A stretch of 64,000 nucleotides of DNA, from assembly GCA_025024175.1 (NCBI GenBank), contig QCXZ01000137.1, positions 27,581,327 through 27,645,326 of the forward strand, written 5' to 3'. Positions 1-11,996 of the stretch are shown one piece after another (positions within the stretch are counted from its first letter, which is position 1; every line of letters starts with the position of its first letter). Origin of the DNA: Rhyzopertha dominica. Lineage: Eukaryota > Arthropoda > Insecta > Coleoptera > Bostrichidae. The position numbers and the translations under genes were made by a program. Under the pieces are notes generated by a model. It had not been told where the DNA came from and did no database searches. It saw only the letters and a program-made list of their open reading frames with translations.

Positions 1-628
1 TCTCCTTCCAGTCAATGTGCCGTCATAAAAAATTGGCCCAATTACTTGTCTGCCCATCAGCCCACACCAAACATTAACACTAAAATGTCCTTGTGGGTTT
101 CTGGGATGAGGAATAAATAAATTTTCAATAAACCAATAATGCATGTTTTTTTGCTTCGTCAGTCCAAAGAACATTCTTTAAAATATTGGGATTATGCATC
201 CACATATCTACCAGCCACTGACAAAAAATTAGTCTTCTTGTAGTGTCGCCAGGTAATAAAGTTTGCACTGGTCGGTACCTTATAAGGTANAAACNTATAT
301 TTTCTTAAAATCCTCCAAATNCTGCACAAATTGTAGCCACTAACCCTTACCAAATCTCTAGTTGAATTATTTTTATTTACGACAAAATATGCCAACACAT
401 TTATTTCTACTTGTTCATCTATTATAAACTGTTTTGTAGTTCTATAGATTTTTCAAAAATCCGTTCATTGCTTCTAAACTTTCTGTAGAGCTTCAAAAAA
501 TAACTCCTATCTAGTTGATCACGATCAGGGTACATTTGACCATATTGCTCAAGTGCTCGGACACTATTTTTGCGGCAAGCAAGATACACTTCTAACATAT
601 CGCATTTTTCTAAATGAGTAAACGCCAT
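1..628 (-). pseudogene. Mariner-type transposase with DUF4817-like N-terminus, partial and degraded
   Basis: The minus strand encodes the N-terminal and early catalytic part of a cut-and-paste transposase; the rest lies left of the window. The first block (628-422) begins MAFTHLEKCDMLEVYLACR and resembles the DUF4817 helix-turn-helix, with the usual run of aromatic and basic residues (YPDRD, SYFLKLYRKFR). The second block (398-192) has a second HTH pattern (STRDLVRVSGYN, IWRILRKY) followed by the linker to the catalytic domain. Below 192 the frame changes, and WTDEA (first catalytic Asp), NPQGHFSVNVWCG and GPIFYDGTLTGR are readable, as in mariner/DDE_3 transposases. Three N bases and at least one frameshift break the reading frame, so it is probably dead. 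The outer end of the element may be the GAACACCCGG motif at 1053-1062. Confidence 0.75.
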
Positions 629-880
629 TTCCTACTAACTAATTAACTAACTAGCTCCAAAAACACGTCTAATACGAAAAATTACACCAAATGATTCATT
701 CTGACACAATAATAATTCTCTGACAGATCGTATAAAGCTTTTGTTTAAGAAATTACATAGCCTACTTGTCTAAATGACAAATATGGTAATAATTCGGTTA
801 TTTTCAATTTTAGGACTACATCGTAAAGGAACATATTTGTTCTACGGACAATTTGCAAACTTTTTATTGAAAAATATATA

Positions 881-1062
881 GGGTGTTCCATTAAAATAAA
901 AGACATTTCTTTTATTTTCTAGGAAATGCTGTGTTCAATTGTTTTTCTGCTTCCACCATCTTAATCAGTAGAAAAAGTACTATTATTTTGCCAATTTAAC
1001 CGACTTTGTATCTATGATAATAAAAAAGTTAGCAATGGTGCGCACTTAATTTAGAACACCCG
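881..1062. mobile_element. Short inverted-terminal-repeat element or mariner end
   Basis: GGGTGTTCC at 881 after TATA is mirrored by GAACACCCGG ending at 1062 before TA, which gives about 10-bp inverted ends and TA flanks. It lies just upstream of the transposase remnant. It may be a 182-bp MITE, or the right end may be the 5' terminus of that transposon. No coding capacity is seen inside. Confidence 0.4.
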
Positions 1063-1859
1063 GTACATCATATTTACGCAACAGTTATATACTAAAGTGA
1101 TTGATGTTAGAAAGCATTTTTAAACTGAACTTTAAAAAAATCTACATACGAATACAAAAGGAACACGTTTAGAATAGTGAATAATAACATAACGCTTGTA
1201 TATGACACTTCGAATATTTATGAAATTGCAAGTGGTGCAACACTAAATGTATTACCAGTAAGGTATCTCCGGATGTATCTGGAGCAATTAGTGTAAAAAG
1301 TATTTTATAATTTACCACATTTTTTCCCGATGCTGTCCTTTTATATTTCTAAAAAATCCAGAAAATAATTATTTTTGAATTTTGTGCTTTGTAATACTTA
1401 TTGCGTGATATCTCGGAAACTAAAAAACATACAACAATATTTTTTTGAAACAAAAGTAAAAAAGCAGTGCGCCTCCATTGGTGTATGATTATAACCTGAA
1501 TATTTAATAAAACAATCTAAAATTAATTAACAGTCAAAACTAGGGTGTTTAAAATAATACGTACTTCGATATACGAAAATTTTTATGTTACTTGTAATTT
1601 GCGTACACTTAGAGCGAAAAAAAATGAAGGAAAGGAATATAGCAGTTTTTAATGAGAATAATAAATAAGTAGGTACTATAGTTCTTACGTTATGATTTTT
1701 TACGTTTCGATGTCCGGTTGGGCTATGCTCTAGCTCTAGCCACGGCTCTAGCTCAGCGTAAGAGGTACGCAGATCCACTTTAATCCTTTGTATGGTTTCG
1801 ACCTTTACTATGTGGTACTCCATTTTCAAATAATTAAACGCTTGTTTACTACGTTATTT
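1063..1859. other. AT-rich DNA with no recognised feature
   Basis: Only short chance reading frames without recognisable motifs are present. Confidence 0.5.
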
Positions 1860-2005
1860 CACTTTATTGTGGAAACAAATTGTCCAATTTAGACTTTTCG
1901 GTCATCGTCGGGCTGTTTTATTTTTCAAAACAGAACAACCCGTCGATGACCGAAAAGTCGAAGCAATGGTCACTTTATTTGTAAATTTGTCTCTACAATA
2001 AAGTG
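1860..2005. mobile_element. 146-bp foldback MITE
   Basis: The segment folds back on itself almost end to end. It opens CACTTTATTGTGG and closes with the reverse complement (CTACAATAAAGTG). The inner arms GACTTTTCGGTCATCGTCGG (1892-) and its complement (CCGTCGATGACCGAAAAGTC, to 1961) surround a loop of a few T/C bases. It has no coding capacity. Structure and size fit a non-autonomous foldback element; the superfamily is unknown. Confidence 0.7.
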
Positions 2006-4309
2006 GTATAATGAAGTATAGAAGTGTTTAGTTGTCAAATTATGCGGACACTGACCATTACGTCTATTTATTTTATACACAAACATTAATATTTTCTTTA
2101 TGCACAAGCAATACATTCGATCAAATAATACGAAGTTAATTTAACTTAAAAATTGTCTTCGAAGTCTGAACGTTCTGTACTGTTTAATCATTTGTACAAT
2201 CTTTGTATTTAGTCACTGCGGCACTCAATCCTGTTTGACACACTGAAATTCCAAATTTCTGCAATTTCTGTCGCAACAGGAAGTTGCTAATATATGTCTA
2301 ACCGATTCGGAAATGGCATATTGTGTAGTATAAACTGAGTTCCAAACATTATCTTTCAAAATCCATCAGTAGGAACTAGGACTTCCAAGACTGCCTTCAC
2401 AAGTTGACTGGAGAAGCATATTTTTAAGTGGTAAATTGGTGTGTTTTTCAATTACAGACCAGAAATACCTATCTTTTTACGTGCTGGTGAAACCCATTTT
2501 CTGTTGGCGGTAATTATGAAGCAGGCTTGTTTAAATTCTTAGCTTATCTTAGCTATATTTCAGGATTTTTGTTTTTATACAATAGCATTGTGTGAACGGA
2601 AGCAAGTTTTAAAGCTTTTGGGACTTAGTTCCGGAAGGTTCTTAATGTCTTTCAAAGTGTTAATATTTTTCAATAACGTATCAAATCAGTTTTGTTTCCC
2701 TACTTTGTACAATGCGCTGGTTGTATCGCATCCAGCTAAAGTATGCACTGCCAGAAGGCTCATATACACATCTTTGTCTAGGATTATAGATAGGTCGTGT
2801 ATAGCTAAGTAAGTGTCTTCTGTTAGAGGTTCATCCGAGTTTAATAAAAATTTCACAGTTACTGATGTCTGGGTTAACGATGTAAAAATGAAGAAGTAGG
2901 AGAAGAACTACTGCCTTAACTAATAAACTTTTGTGGCGGCAAGACTCGTATATTGAATGTAAAATTATACGTGTATCTGCCTCTTCATGGTTACAGTATT
3001 ATTCTTCTAAGTTAACTAACTCCCTTTTATTCAAATAAGCAGTGACCGTTGATTCAAAATTCTTACAGCCTACTGCCATTACATGCACGACACTCAGCAA
3101 GCCTGAGATCAATGAAGACCTTGAAATAAATAAATAATATGACATCGAAAGCCACAAAACAAATGCAAAAGTATGGTGGCAAAATACGCCCTCAAAACAA
3201 TTTGTAGCACCCCTTGCTACGTGAATTACTTTGTTAAAAACAAGAAAATTATTTGTACTGAAATCCTTACAGGATGGGATGGCTCCTCAACTTTTTCTAA
3301 TCCAAGTAATTCCATCAGTGCAATCGGTCAAGAAAAGAAAATCAATCAGAATAATAACTGTAATTCGATAAAAAGTACCCATCAACAACTCATCTATAAG
3401 TAGATCGAGTTTTCTGGTTATAGCATTTATCCGTTTAATACTATCATTAATTGTAAGTAGGCATTTTAATATTTATTGTTATGTAATAATAATCATCTGG
3501 TTACTATAACGATATAATAAATCTTGATAAAAACAATAGCAAATGAGTTTTTGGCGGTCGTAAAGTAAAAGTGGCCGTAATAGCTATTCACATAACGAGG
3601 ACGTAATCAGTAACCTTACTGAGCAGCATGACGTTACGTGTTTATTGCAACTGTAAAAAAGTGATATACTTAAGTAAAATATAAGCATATAATATAAGCC
3701 CTAACACCCTGGTTGCTCACACTGTAAAAGTATTTAATTCAAAATTTCATTCGCCCTTCTCTAGATAATGAGGCACGAACCGCCACCGCCTCTATTTAAA
3801 ACACCATTCGTAATTCATATGCATCTGACAAAATAATGGTGAACATATGCACACCGTTGTTACACGATCAAGCAAAAAATTTTACTTAAGAAGCGAAATG
3901 TAAATCTCATATCACCGGAAATTATACGACTTTGGCAGAAACATAAATTGGATTGACGAAGCGACGTTGCGCATAACAAGACGCCACGTCCAGAATAAAC
4001 CGAAAAGGATGTGGAAAGTCATCCCATCCGGTTTGATTTCTATCGGAGTGATATGTAAATATATTTGGCGACATAGTAGTTTGCAGGGATACTGCGTAAT
4101 TCACTGTTATAAAGAATCGAGCGTCTCTGAGGGTGAATGGATCTGAATGTGGGACCGGCAAAGGGATTTATTACTATAAGTCCGAACCAGATATTGGTAA
4201 CATATTGACTTAAGGAAAGGACCGTAGGATATTTTTGTATACGACTTCGATAGACCTGTCGGTTAAACCAGCTAGACTGTCATATATGATGTAATGTCTA
4301 TCTTTATGG
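2006..4309. other. Unassigned AT-rich sequence
   Basis: Short reading frames at 2588-2812, 3173-3403 and 3922-4161 show no domain I can recognise and no convincing splice context. I treat them as chance frames. Confidence 0.4.
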
Positions 4310-4510
4310 GTATGTGAGAATCAAACAATCCCTTATTTAATGATTTATTTACACTTATACACCTTCAGCTCACTCTTCTATACTACTCTGCACTTGCGTA
4401 TCTCAATTCCCCCTATGTCCTAATATATCCTTGAAAGATGTACTACACTTCCTTCCCGTAACAAATAATTTAATGTGCAACATTATATCTTTCTGCTTTA
4501 TTATGTGGTT
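4310..4510 (-). repeat. Possible degenerate 3' LTR of the Gypsy remnant
   Basis: AATCCCTTATTTA followed by TACACCTTCA and CTCACTCTTCT here resembles 6290-6355 in the same order and orientation. The two segments bracket the Gypsy remnant on both sides, as a pair of diverged LTRs would. The exact ends cannot be set by eye. Confidence 0.4.
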
Positions 4511-4859
4511 TACGTGCGTTTTTCAAATTCTCCAGAGCGGGAACTCTACAATATAAGTACGACATATCAGGATTTTTATTATTTTAGCAATCGTCCAAAT
4601 CACTGTTTTTCTACACTGTAATCCCGCACCCAAACAGAATCTTGTAACTCTAATATTATGTTCCTACGACCCTTGTAATTTTGAATCTGTTTAAATATTT
4701 TTTTCATGAATTTTCAAGCAAATCGAAGATAGGTATCAAATTTCGACCTAAAAATAATTTTTCAGAAGACTGGCCTGTAGTACAATACGTAATATTTCTA
4801 TAATTCAACAAAAATTTATTTAATACCAAATTGACATCGGTTTTTTTATACCTACTTAT

Positions 4860-6172
4860 CAAAAATGACTTTTAAAGCGCACTTTACGGTTTTTACGGCA
4901 TTTTCGTCTAAGCCGTTTGTCTCATGTTTGAATGCTTGATGCCATTTTTGTTATAAAAAGCTTGAAATCTTTGAGAAGTAAATTGCCTGGCACTATCTGA
5001 AACGATATATTTTGAAAGGCCAAAGCGTGTATTTCGTAGCAATTTCATCGTGCTTTCAGGGGTAATGGGAATACCTCAAATCATTTACTATAGGCATCAA
5101 TAATAACATAATTCCGGGACACCAAATATAAGATCTTGCTTCAGCTTTCTCTTTAAGACGAGCATCATGAAGTTCTCTTAGTGCTTGCGACAGAAGCGAT
5201 TTTGGTACTATTATTCTATATCCCTTTTTCTACAAGAATATCATCTTCTCTTAGCATATAATTTTTCATATGTACACTTAACTGACCAGCCATGTATAAC
5301 ATAATTATTTATCTTTGGCAAAATTTTGTCTTTACACGTTCCTTTGATACTAGATTATAATCGACCGTTAAATCATTATTTTCAGACATTATTTTAACAT
5401 CTTAAATTTTAACGCATTCCTCACTTGAACTTTCCATCTGAAATTTAAACAAGAAATCAGCTGCATTTTCCTCCGACTTGGGATACTGAATATTATAATA
5501 ATTGTAACTTGATAGTATCAGTGCCCATCGTTGCAACTGTGAAGTTGTCATTAAGGGAAATCCTGTTTTTTTCTGGACAAGTAAACTGTCGGCCATATAT
5601 AAATAATCTCTAAACTTATTCAAATTATATTCAAATTGAAGTTTCTCGTTTTGTAATAAATGCATAATCTCAAAACTTCTGCAAATCGATCTCACAACAC
5701 CCACAGTTAATATAAAAAATCGCGAAAAACTCTTCGAAACCACCAGCACAAAACTTCCATTTTGTAGCAACCACTAACACGTGAACGCTACAGTTTCATG
5801 TTCGACGACCTTTGTTGATGTGGAACTCCCAATTTCCTTTGGCCTAGGGGTCTGTTTGTTGACTGAAATTTTCAAAGCTTGTTCACTAGTGAGGTTGGTC
5901 ACATCCTCTTCAAAGATTCGGTCCATAATGTATTTAACAACAAATCCCATTATCAACCGGTCGCGTATCACTACTGCCAATTCAGCACCAAATTTACAAT
6001 GCGCTACTAAACTCTTCACGCATACCATCCAATCACTTTCTGATTCTGATTCACTTTTTTCAAGCGGATAAAATTTATATCGTGCTGCAAAGTATGATTT
6101 TGTTGGCTGAAAGTGTTTGTTTAATAACTCCTTTATTTGCGCGTGTCTTTGTGTCTGGCAGTTCCGGAACAC
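4860..6172 (-). pseudogene. Gutted Ty3/Gypsy element: gag, RNase H and integrase scraps
   Basis: Read on the minus strand, 6172-5774 is a Gypsy gag fragment (KHFQPTKSYFAARYKFYPL, SESESDWMVCVKSL, DRIFEEDVTNL). Only 3 bases on, 5770-5402 holds the end of an RNase H domain (KTGFPLMTTSQLQRWALIL, then NAADFL where ADALS is usual). Around 5340-5160 the integrase N-terminal region is suggested by broken frames. At 5110-4860 integrase-core words are readable across frames (VIIDAYSK, YIVSD, ENAVKTVKCALK). Protease and most of the reverse transcriptase are missing, so gag is joined almost directly to RNase H. Many stops and frameshifts make this an old, non-functional copy. Confidence 0.75.
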
Positions 6173-6284
6173 ACAAGTTATAGATTAACTTGTAACCAGT
6201 TTCATTAAATTTGTTTAACGACAATGACCGTTTCCGTTCTTTGCTAGTGATCGCGACTTTATGGGCCCGCGACGAAATCAAACA

Positions 6285-6470
6285 CTGTACTACACTTCTT
6301 AATCCCTTATTTATTTTAACACAAATTTTCTCGTCTACACCTTCATCTCACTCTTCTGGACTAAATCTGCCAAATACCTATAATTAGCTTTGTACAGTAT
6401 TTACAAGATGTACTTAAACCATGGAACAAAGTGGTAACCGCAATATAATAAATTCAATATAGTATGAAAA
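6285..6470 (-). repeat. Possible degenerate 5' LTR of the Gypsy remnant
   Basis: This matches 4310-4510 in the ordered words AATCCCTTATTTA, TACACCTTCA and CTCACTCTTCT, and lies on the gag side of the minus-strand Gypsy remnant. Boundaries are uncertain. Confidence 0.35.
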
Positions 6471-6474
6471 GAAT

Positions 6475-8902
6475 CAGTATCTTTACACTGTGACTCGCAT
6501 TTTTAATGCCATCATATCCCCTGCAATTTTAACAAGAAGATTTAGTTTGTTCACTAATGCAATATCCGAGCTGCGTGGATTCCACATGAAGTGCTCCTTC
6601 ACAAGGCAGCCAAGCTGTTCAGGTATTCTCAAACGATAGTTTCCCAGCATAGTCGACCAACCCCACTAGGTAGGATTTCTTCTTGTAGAGATTAGCAAAA
6701 TAAAAAAATCCTTCTACAACAGCTGAAGACGTTTACGTCCAAAAAAAAATATTGGTGATTAAAATAAAAACATCAGCCCTTAATAAACAAAATAATATTC
6801 TGCTGTAGGTATGTATCACATTTGTCGCAGGTTCGAATAATAAGAGCGTAAACCCCTTTTAATTATTTCGCTACTATACGTTGTTCTATGCTGCTATTGT
6901 ATGTCTTCTCACAAATTGCTGCTCTTTAGAGGAAGAAGCGAACTTAAATGGTATAACTTTCGTACAAATAAATAAAAATAATACATAAATAAATAATAAT
7001 AATGAGGAAACATTTACTATAAATGACAGACCAACAATTTCACCTTCTGCATTCATATCACATATCTGCATTTTACTTTTTTTGCTTTTCAACAGATTAA
7101 AACGAACCATTTTTGGGAAATAACTTGCTATTCTTATATTTGTGCTGTCTGTAATATTACGTGTAGCATTTCGTGTCAGAGAGGAAGAAATGTTCTGCAA
7201 TCTATTTTTGCCAACGTTTTGAGAAATACCTGCTTTATTACTCCACCGGACAATGGCTATAACAGGTTAGCTATAATATAATAAAAGGGGGAACGTTCAA
7301 AGACAGATTCGTGATCGATCTACAGCCGCCTTATAAACGGAAAACGACAAGGAAACCTCTTTTGAAAAAGTGCTCCGTAATATCACCTGAATGGAAAGCA
7401 AAGCTTTGTTAAACTTATTTTAGGTCGAACAGGTTCGACGAATTCTTTAATTGTCCCCCGTTAGCCGCGTTTTGTATTCTGTGCAAAAGTTGGAAGTTCA
7501 GTCTAGCTTTGGGCTGGCTTAGTTAGTGTGACCTCGAAGATAAAACTCTTAAGATTCGTTGAGCTTTAAACGCGCGCTCACATTTTTATATAGTACTTCC
7601 GTGATAAACGATGCAAAAACGAACAACTATAGTATGAAGTTAATTTTAATTAGCGGATGCGATATTTCCACTAAGAAAACTATTGTCCTTATATCCATAT
7701 AACATATGAACTACAAAATGATCGGCATTATAGTTTCCTTGGTTAAAAGATTAAATTGCGGTGATTATTACTCCATTAAGTCTCGTTTTGTAATTTGTTT
7801 GATTTTTTAATAGTCATACTGCTTTGTGTATTATAGGCTTCCCATGCGAATCAAGCGCTTTTCCTTGAATTCGCTGATACGTATACCTATATAAAGCCAC
7901 AACTACCTAGAAAACTTCATTTGTCAAGGGAGGGTACACTCGCAGCAAACAAACTTGCCCGAATGCGATTGCTTCCGATTGCGATTAAGTAACTCATTTC
8001 AGAACAGCTTGCCTCTCAAGACTCTAAATTGTGTGCATCGCAATAGAAACCTAAATCGATTTAATCCGCAATTGAGTTCAGTTTAAATTCTGCTGAACTC
8101 AAATTAATAATGACATGCTTTATTTATGTATTAGTGCAATGTTCTTTGATATACGTGTGTCAAAAATGAAAGTGTAAGCAAGCTGATGATTCGTCATATG
8201 GGACTGATGCGCCGTTTAGTAAGTTGATATGTTGCAGGTAGTTTCGACTTTCTTGGTGCAAGGGGGTCGACCCGCTGGCGAAAGTTCTGCTTTTCCCATG
8301 CTAATAAGTAAAGCATTAAGGCGCTAGTCGCTTCCGCTCGTTGTTAATTGAATAATAATATGCCTAAGTGGGGGCTAGTAGAATATGGTATTACATTTTT
8401 ATCACAAATGCTGCCCAAAACATGGGAAATGTCAGAATTATTTTGTATCTTATAATTATTCTTATTCCGTATTGGCTCATACACGAATTTTGTTTTGTTA
8501 TTGCCAAACGTTAAAACAGGAACAACTTGTCAGAGCATATTGTAATTTTCACCGGAAGTCCCAACACATCAAACGTTGAAAATAATTCATATGCTAAAAG
8601 CACTTTGTAACTCTCGTAAAGGTTGAAATGAGTCCTACAACGATTGTAAACTGTGTCCAGATGATCAAAAAAAAACTGTTGGGATAGGGTTTTGCAGTTT
8701 TGCCAAAAATTAAGAATCATATTGCACTAGATAATTACACTTATTATGATCTTTGTTTTATATTAGTATGTATATGTAAAAAAAGGTTACCTTTGTGTCG
8801 TTTCCAACAGAGGTAGTTTGTTACAGGCAAAACTGATATAATGTATATCTTTTTAAATCACCTCTTTTGTTTAGGAAATAGTCATTCTTTTAAGAGTATT
8901 GA
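6475..8902. other. Unassigned sequence before the BEL element
   Basis: Short frames at 6886-7200 (minus), 8385-8579 and 8511-8720 have no recognisable domain. The frame at 7200-6886 has one hydrophobic stretch but no supporting context. Confidence 0.4.
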
Positions 8903-9890
8903 TGTACAGTTTAAATTAAATTCCGCGGTACTTTCTACACATCCGGCAATAGCGCCTCTAGCGAGAAGGGATGTAGCAGTGATGGTAACTCGTAGGGAAT
9001 TTCCCTACATGTAGGGGAAAATAGTACAAAAATTGCGGGTGTAGGGAAAAGGGACAGAAACTGTATTTTGTAGGGAAATTTCGGCACTTCGTGTCGTTTC
9101 ACAACAAATAGCAAATACCACCAATAGTATTAGGAAAGAGTTCATTATTAATCACCATATAATAATAAAAAATGTTCTATTAAGCTATTTAAGTTGTCTG
9201 TGAGTGGCAACGTAGCAATCCGGTCTTTATTACCTTGCCAAGTCAGTTGTTACCACGGAATTATATTGATTATATATTTCAATATAATTCTGTGGTTGTT
9301 ACCTCGTCCTCTGCTTCCTTGCGTCGTAGGAGTCAATATGTCTATATGTCACTGTTCCTTAGTTATTATTGTTCAAACTGGTAATAATGGTACTCTTTAT
9401 TGTTATGCGATTTTATGGTTTTAATGCAATGTAATTGCATTAAATAAATTTCTGTATTTGTGTTATTACTGCTCATCCTTTTTCAGTTGGTTTTTAACCT
9501 GTTAGTTTTTTTTGGTTGCTAGGTACACTAAAATAATAGTAATATGACATGACCACCTGGTTAGTAAGCTTTATTGGGTAAGAAGATGCTAAAGGTGATC
9601 GAAAAGTAGTAAAACAATGAGAATATTAAAAAAGCTGAATTCACAGATGGCAATAAGCATATACAGTTGGTCTAAAAAAAGTGTAGGGAAATTGTAGGGA
9701 AAATTTTTCCCCTAGGTAGGGACATTTTGTGTTTTAGGTTACCATCACTGGGATGTAGCCAAGAGGAGACGCCATTCGGAACTGATAGTTAACCTAAACT
9801 CTCGAAGGTAAGCGTACCCACAGCGATGCAGTGATAAATGATAATAGCGGATTACTGCAAAAACAAAAACCTACGGTACCACACCGAACA
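8903..9890 (+). repeat. Left LTR of the BEL/Pao element, split by a hAT insertion
   Basis: It starts TGTACAGTTTAAATT and ends ACACCGAACA. The LTR is about 206 bp once the 774-bp insertion and its 8-bp duplication are removed. It matches the right LTR at 15390-15589 apart from a few substitutions and a 5-bp deletion (GGAAC) in the right copy. TGGTCCTTCGGCCAGGA follows at about 9893, the usual kind of primer-binding site for BEL/Pao elements. Confidence 0.88.
8977..9750. mobile_element. Non-autonomous hAT-type element inside the BEL LTR
   Basis: The 774-bp insert has 13-bp perfect terminal inverted repeats (CAGTGATGGTAAC and GTTACCATCACTG) and is flanked by an exact 8-bp duplication, GGATGTAG, at 8969-8976 and 9751-9758. 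An 8-bp target duplication with CA..TG ends is the hAT signature. Several GTAGGGAAA-type words recur near both ends as subterminal repeats. No transposase is present. The uninterrupted right LTR shows the pre-insertion site. Confidence 0.88.
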
Positions 9891-10084
9891 TATGGTCCTT
9901 CGGCCAGGATAAGTGTATATCGTTTAATAAACAATTCAAGTGCGTATTTGCGAGTTCCTTGAACGATAAAGTGGTGTCGCGGGTGCAGTGCGGCACGGGC
10001 GGCGGCATCAGATTCAAGGCCAAATACAACAATTAAAAGGTGCGTGTCCATTTTCCATTTTCCTGTTAAGTGTTTCCTTCCAAC

Positions 10085-11438
10085 ATGTCTTTAGATAGCG
10101 ATAAAAAATCTTTAACAATCAAGCGCGGTCAGCTTAAAACCCAACTTACAAAATTTGCGAACTACTTGGCGTCGGTTGATAAAAGTAAGGTTACTGATAT
10201 TAAACTGCGTTTAGAAAAGATTGAAACTCCCCTAGACAAGTTTGATGCAATTCAATCGCAATTAGAGTTTTTAAATGAAGATGACACAAGTGCTGATGCT
10301 AAAATGCAAAGAGATGTGCTTGCACAAGAGCGCGATGATTTTGAAAATGCGTATTATTCAGCGGTGACCTTGGCAAGAGATATAATAGCGTCAACTATGA
10401 CGTCAGCTAATGATTCTAACGAACAGATGCAAACGCCGGTACGTGCAAGTGCTACGCTTGCGCCTAGCGACAACAGCCAACCCAACTCGTTTAGGCTTCC
10501 CGCGGTAAATTTACCAGAATTCGGAGGAGAATACCATAAATGGCTTCAATTCTCGGAAACATTAACATCCTTAATTGGAAATAATAATCATTTAACTGAA
10601 ATACAGAAGTTGTATTACCTGCACGGTTGTCTAAAGGGAGAAAGCCCGACAAGTTTTGCAATCTCTCGATGTCACTGGTCAAAATTTCGTCGTAGCGTGG
10701 GAGTTGTTGAAAAAACGTTTTGAAAATAAGCGCGTCATTGTGGAGAAACACGTGCAGGCGTTATTCGACATCCCAGAAATTACCATAGAATCAAATATAG
10801 CTTTGCAAAATTTATTAGATGCATTTGAAACACATACTCGGTCTTTAAAGTCATTGGGCGAACCTGTCGATACTTGGGACACATTATTGGTTCACTTATT
10901 GAAATCCAAACTCGATTTTATAACTAAAAGGGAATGGCAAGAAAATTAGATTGCCAAAAACGATAAAAGGTTGCAATCTTTAAAAGATTTCACCGAATTT
11001 TTATCCAAACGTTGTCAGTTATTGGAAACACTTGATGCGGCTGGCAACAAGACGCGAATGCGAAATAATGCGGGCGCGGATAATAAAAGGACATTAATTG
11101 CTGTTTCTGCGAACAAATTTTCTTGTTACTTTTGCAATGGCAATCCCTCCATTTACAAAATAAAAGATTCTTATCTTTAAACGTTAAAGTCAGGGTAAAG
11201 GAAATAAAGCGTTTGAAATTATGCGAAAACTGTTTGCGACCGGAGCATTCAGCAAAAGAATGCAGTAATTCGGGATGTAGAAAATGTACAAAAGCATAAT
11301 TCACTGTTATATTGCAATCACAGTTCAGATTCAGAAGCGTCCTCGAATGAGCAAAGAAATCAAGCGTCGGATGACTTAACCAAGTCGGCGACATCCGTCG
11401 TAGCGCACTCCACGCGCGATATCAAGGCAGAAATTATT
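10085..11438 (+). pseudogene. BEL/Pao gag region, disrupted
   Basis: The first ATG in the coding frame is at 10085. The N-terminal part (to about 10670) has the coiled-coil-like start and the DUF1759-type segment typical of BEL/Pao gag (LPEFGGEYHKWLQFSETLTS, then KLYYLHGCLKG). The frame shifts near 10660, continues (NFVVAWELLKKRFENKRVIV), meets an in-frame TAG at 10947-10949, and continues in the same frame to 11180. A zinc-knuckle region (CYFCNG, then LCENCLRPEHSAKEC and CRKC) spans 11120-11300 but is split between frames, with another shift near 11298. In intact relatives gag and pol form one long polyprotein, so these breaks mean no functional product. Confidence 0.85.
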
Positions 11439-11996
11439 TTGTCTACTGCGATTGTTTACTTAATCGGAAAAGACGGTACACTACATAGGTGTCGCGCACT
11501 GCTAGACTCTGGATCACAATCGAATTTTATTTGCAAGAGTATTGTAAATAAACTTAACTTAAACGCGTGCGATGTGAACGTTCCTATATCGGGGATTAAT
11601 CAGACGACTACTTATGTTTCTAAACAAGTACATGCGACAGTACAGTCGTTGCATAATAATTTTCAAGTGAAATTAACGTTTCTGGTTTTGGACAAAATTA
11701 CTGAAAATATACCTAGTTGTGATTTGGATGTCTCTAAAATAAGTATTCCCAACAATATCACATTGGCAGATCCAGAATTCTATCGAACGCATGAAATTGA
11801 TATTTTACTTGGCGCGAGCATATTTTGGGACCTATTATGCGTCGGTCAGATTAAGCTAGGTAATAATCAACCGACATTACAGAAATCTAAATTTGGATGG
11901 ATCATTGCGGGTTCATTCATGCGTCAAACTCAAGTTTCTCGAAATCTTTGCGTTGTAACACAGCAATTAACATGCAGGCTATACAAGATAAACTAG
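11439..11996 (+). pseudogene. BEL/Pao aspartic protease segment
   Basis: LLDSGSQSNFI at about 11500 is the DTG-like active-site motif of retropepsins in its BEL form (DSGS). HEIDILLGASIFWDLL and SKFGWIIAG follow, the conserved end of the DUF1758 protease region that leads into reverse transcriptase. The frame is then lost: the continuing pol sequence is in another frame that overlaps from 11897. The protease motif is intact, but the polyprotein around it is broken. Confidence 0.88.

Noticed and set aside
3922..4161. Minus-strand frame with a WDDFPHPFRF pattern reminiscent of integrase ends
   Set aside because: Similarity is weak, and it lies outside the presumed LTR of the nearby Gypsy remnant.
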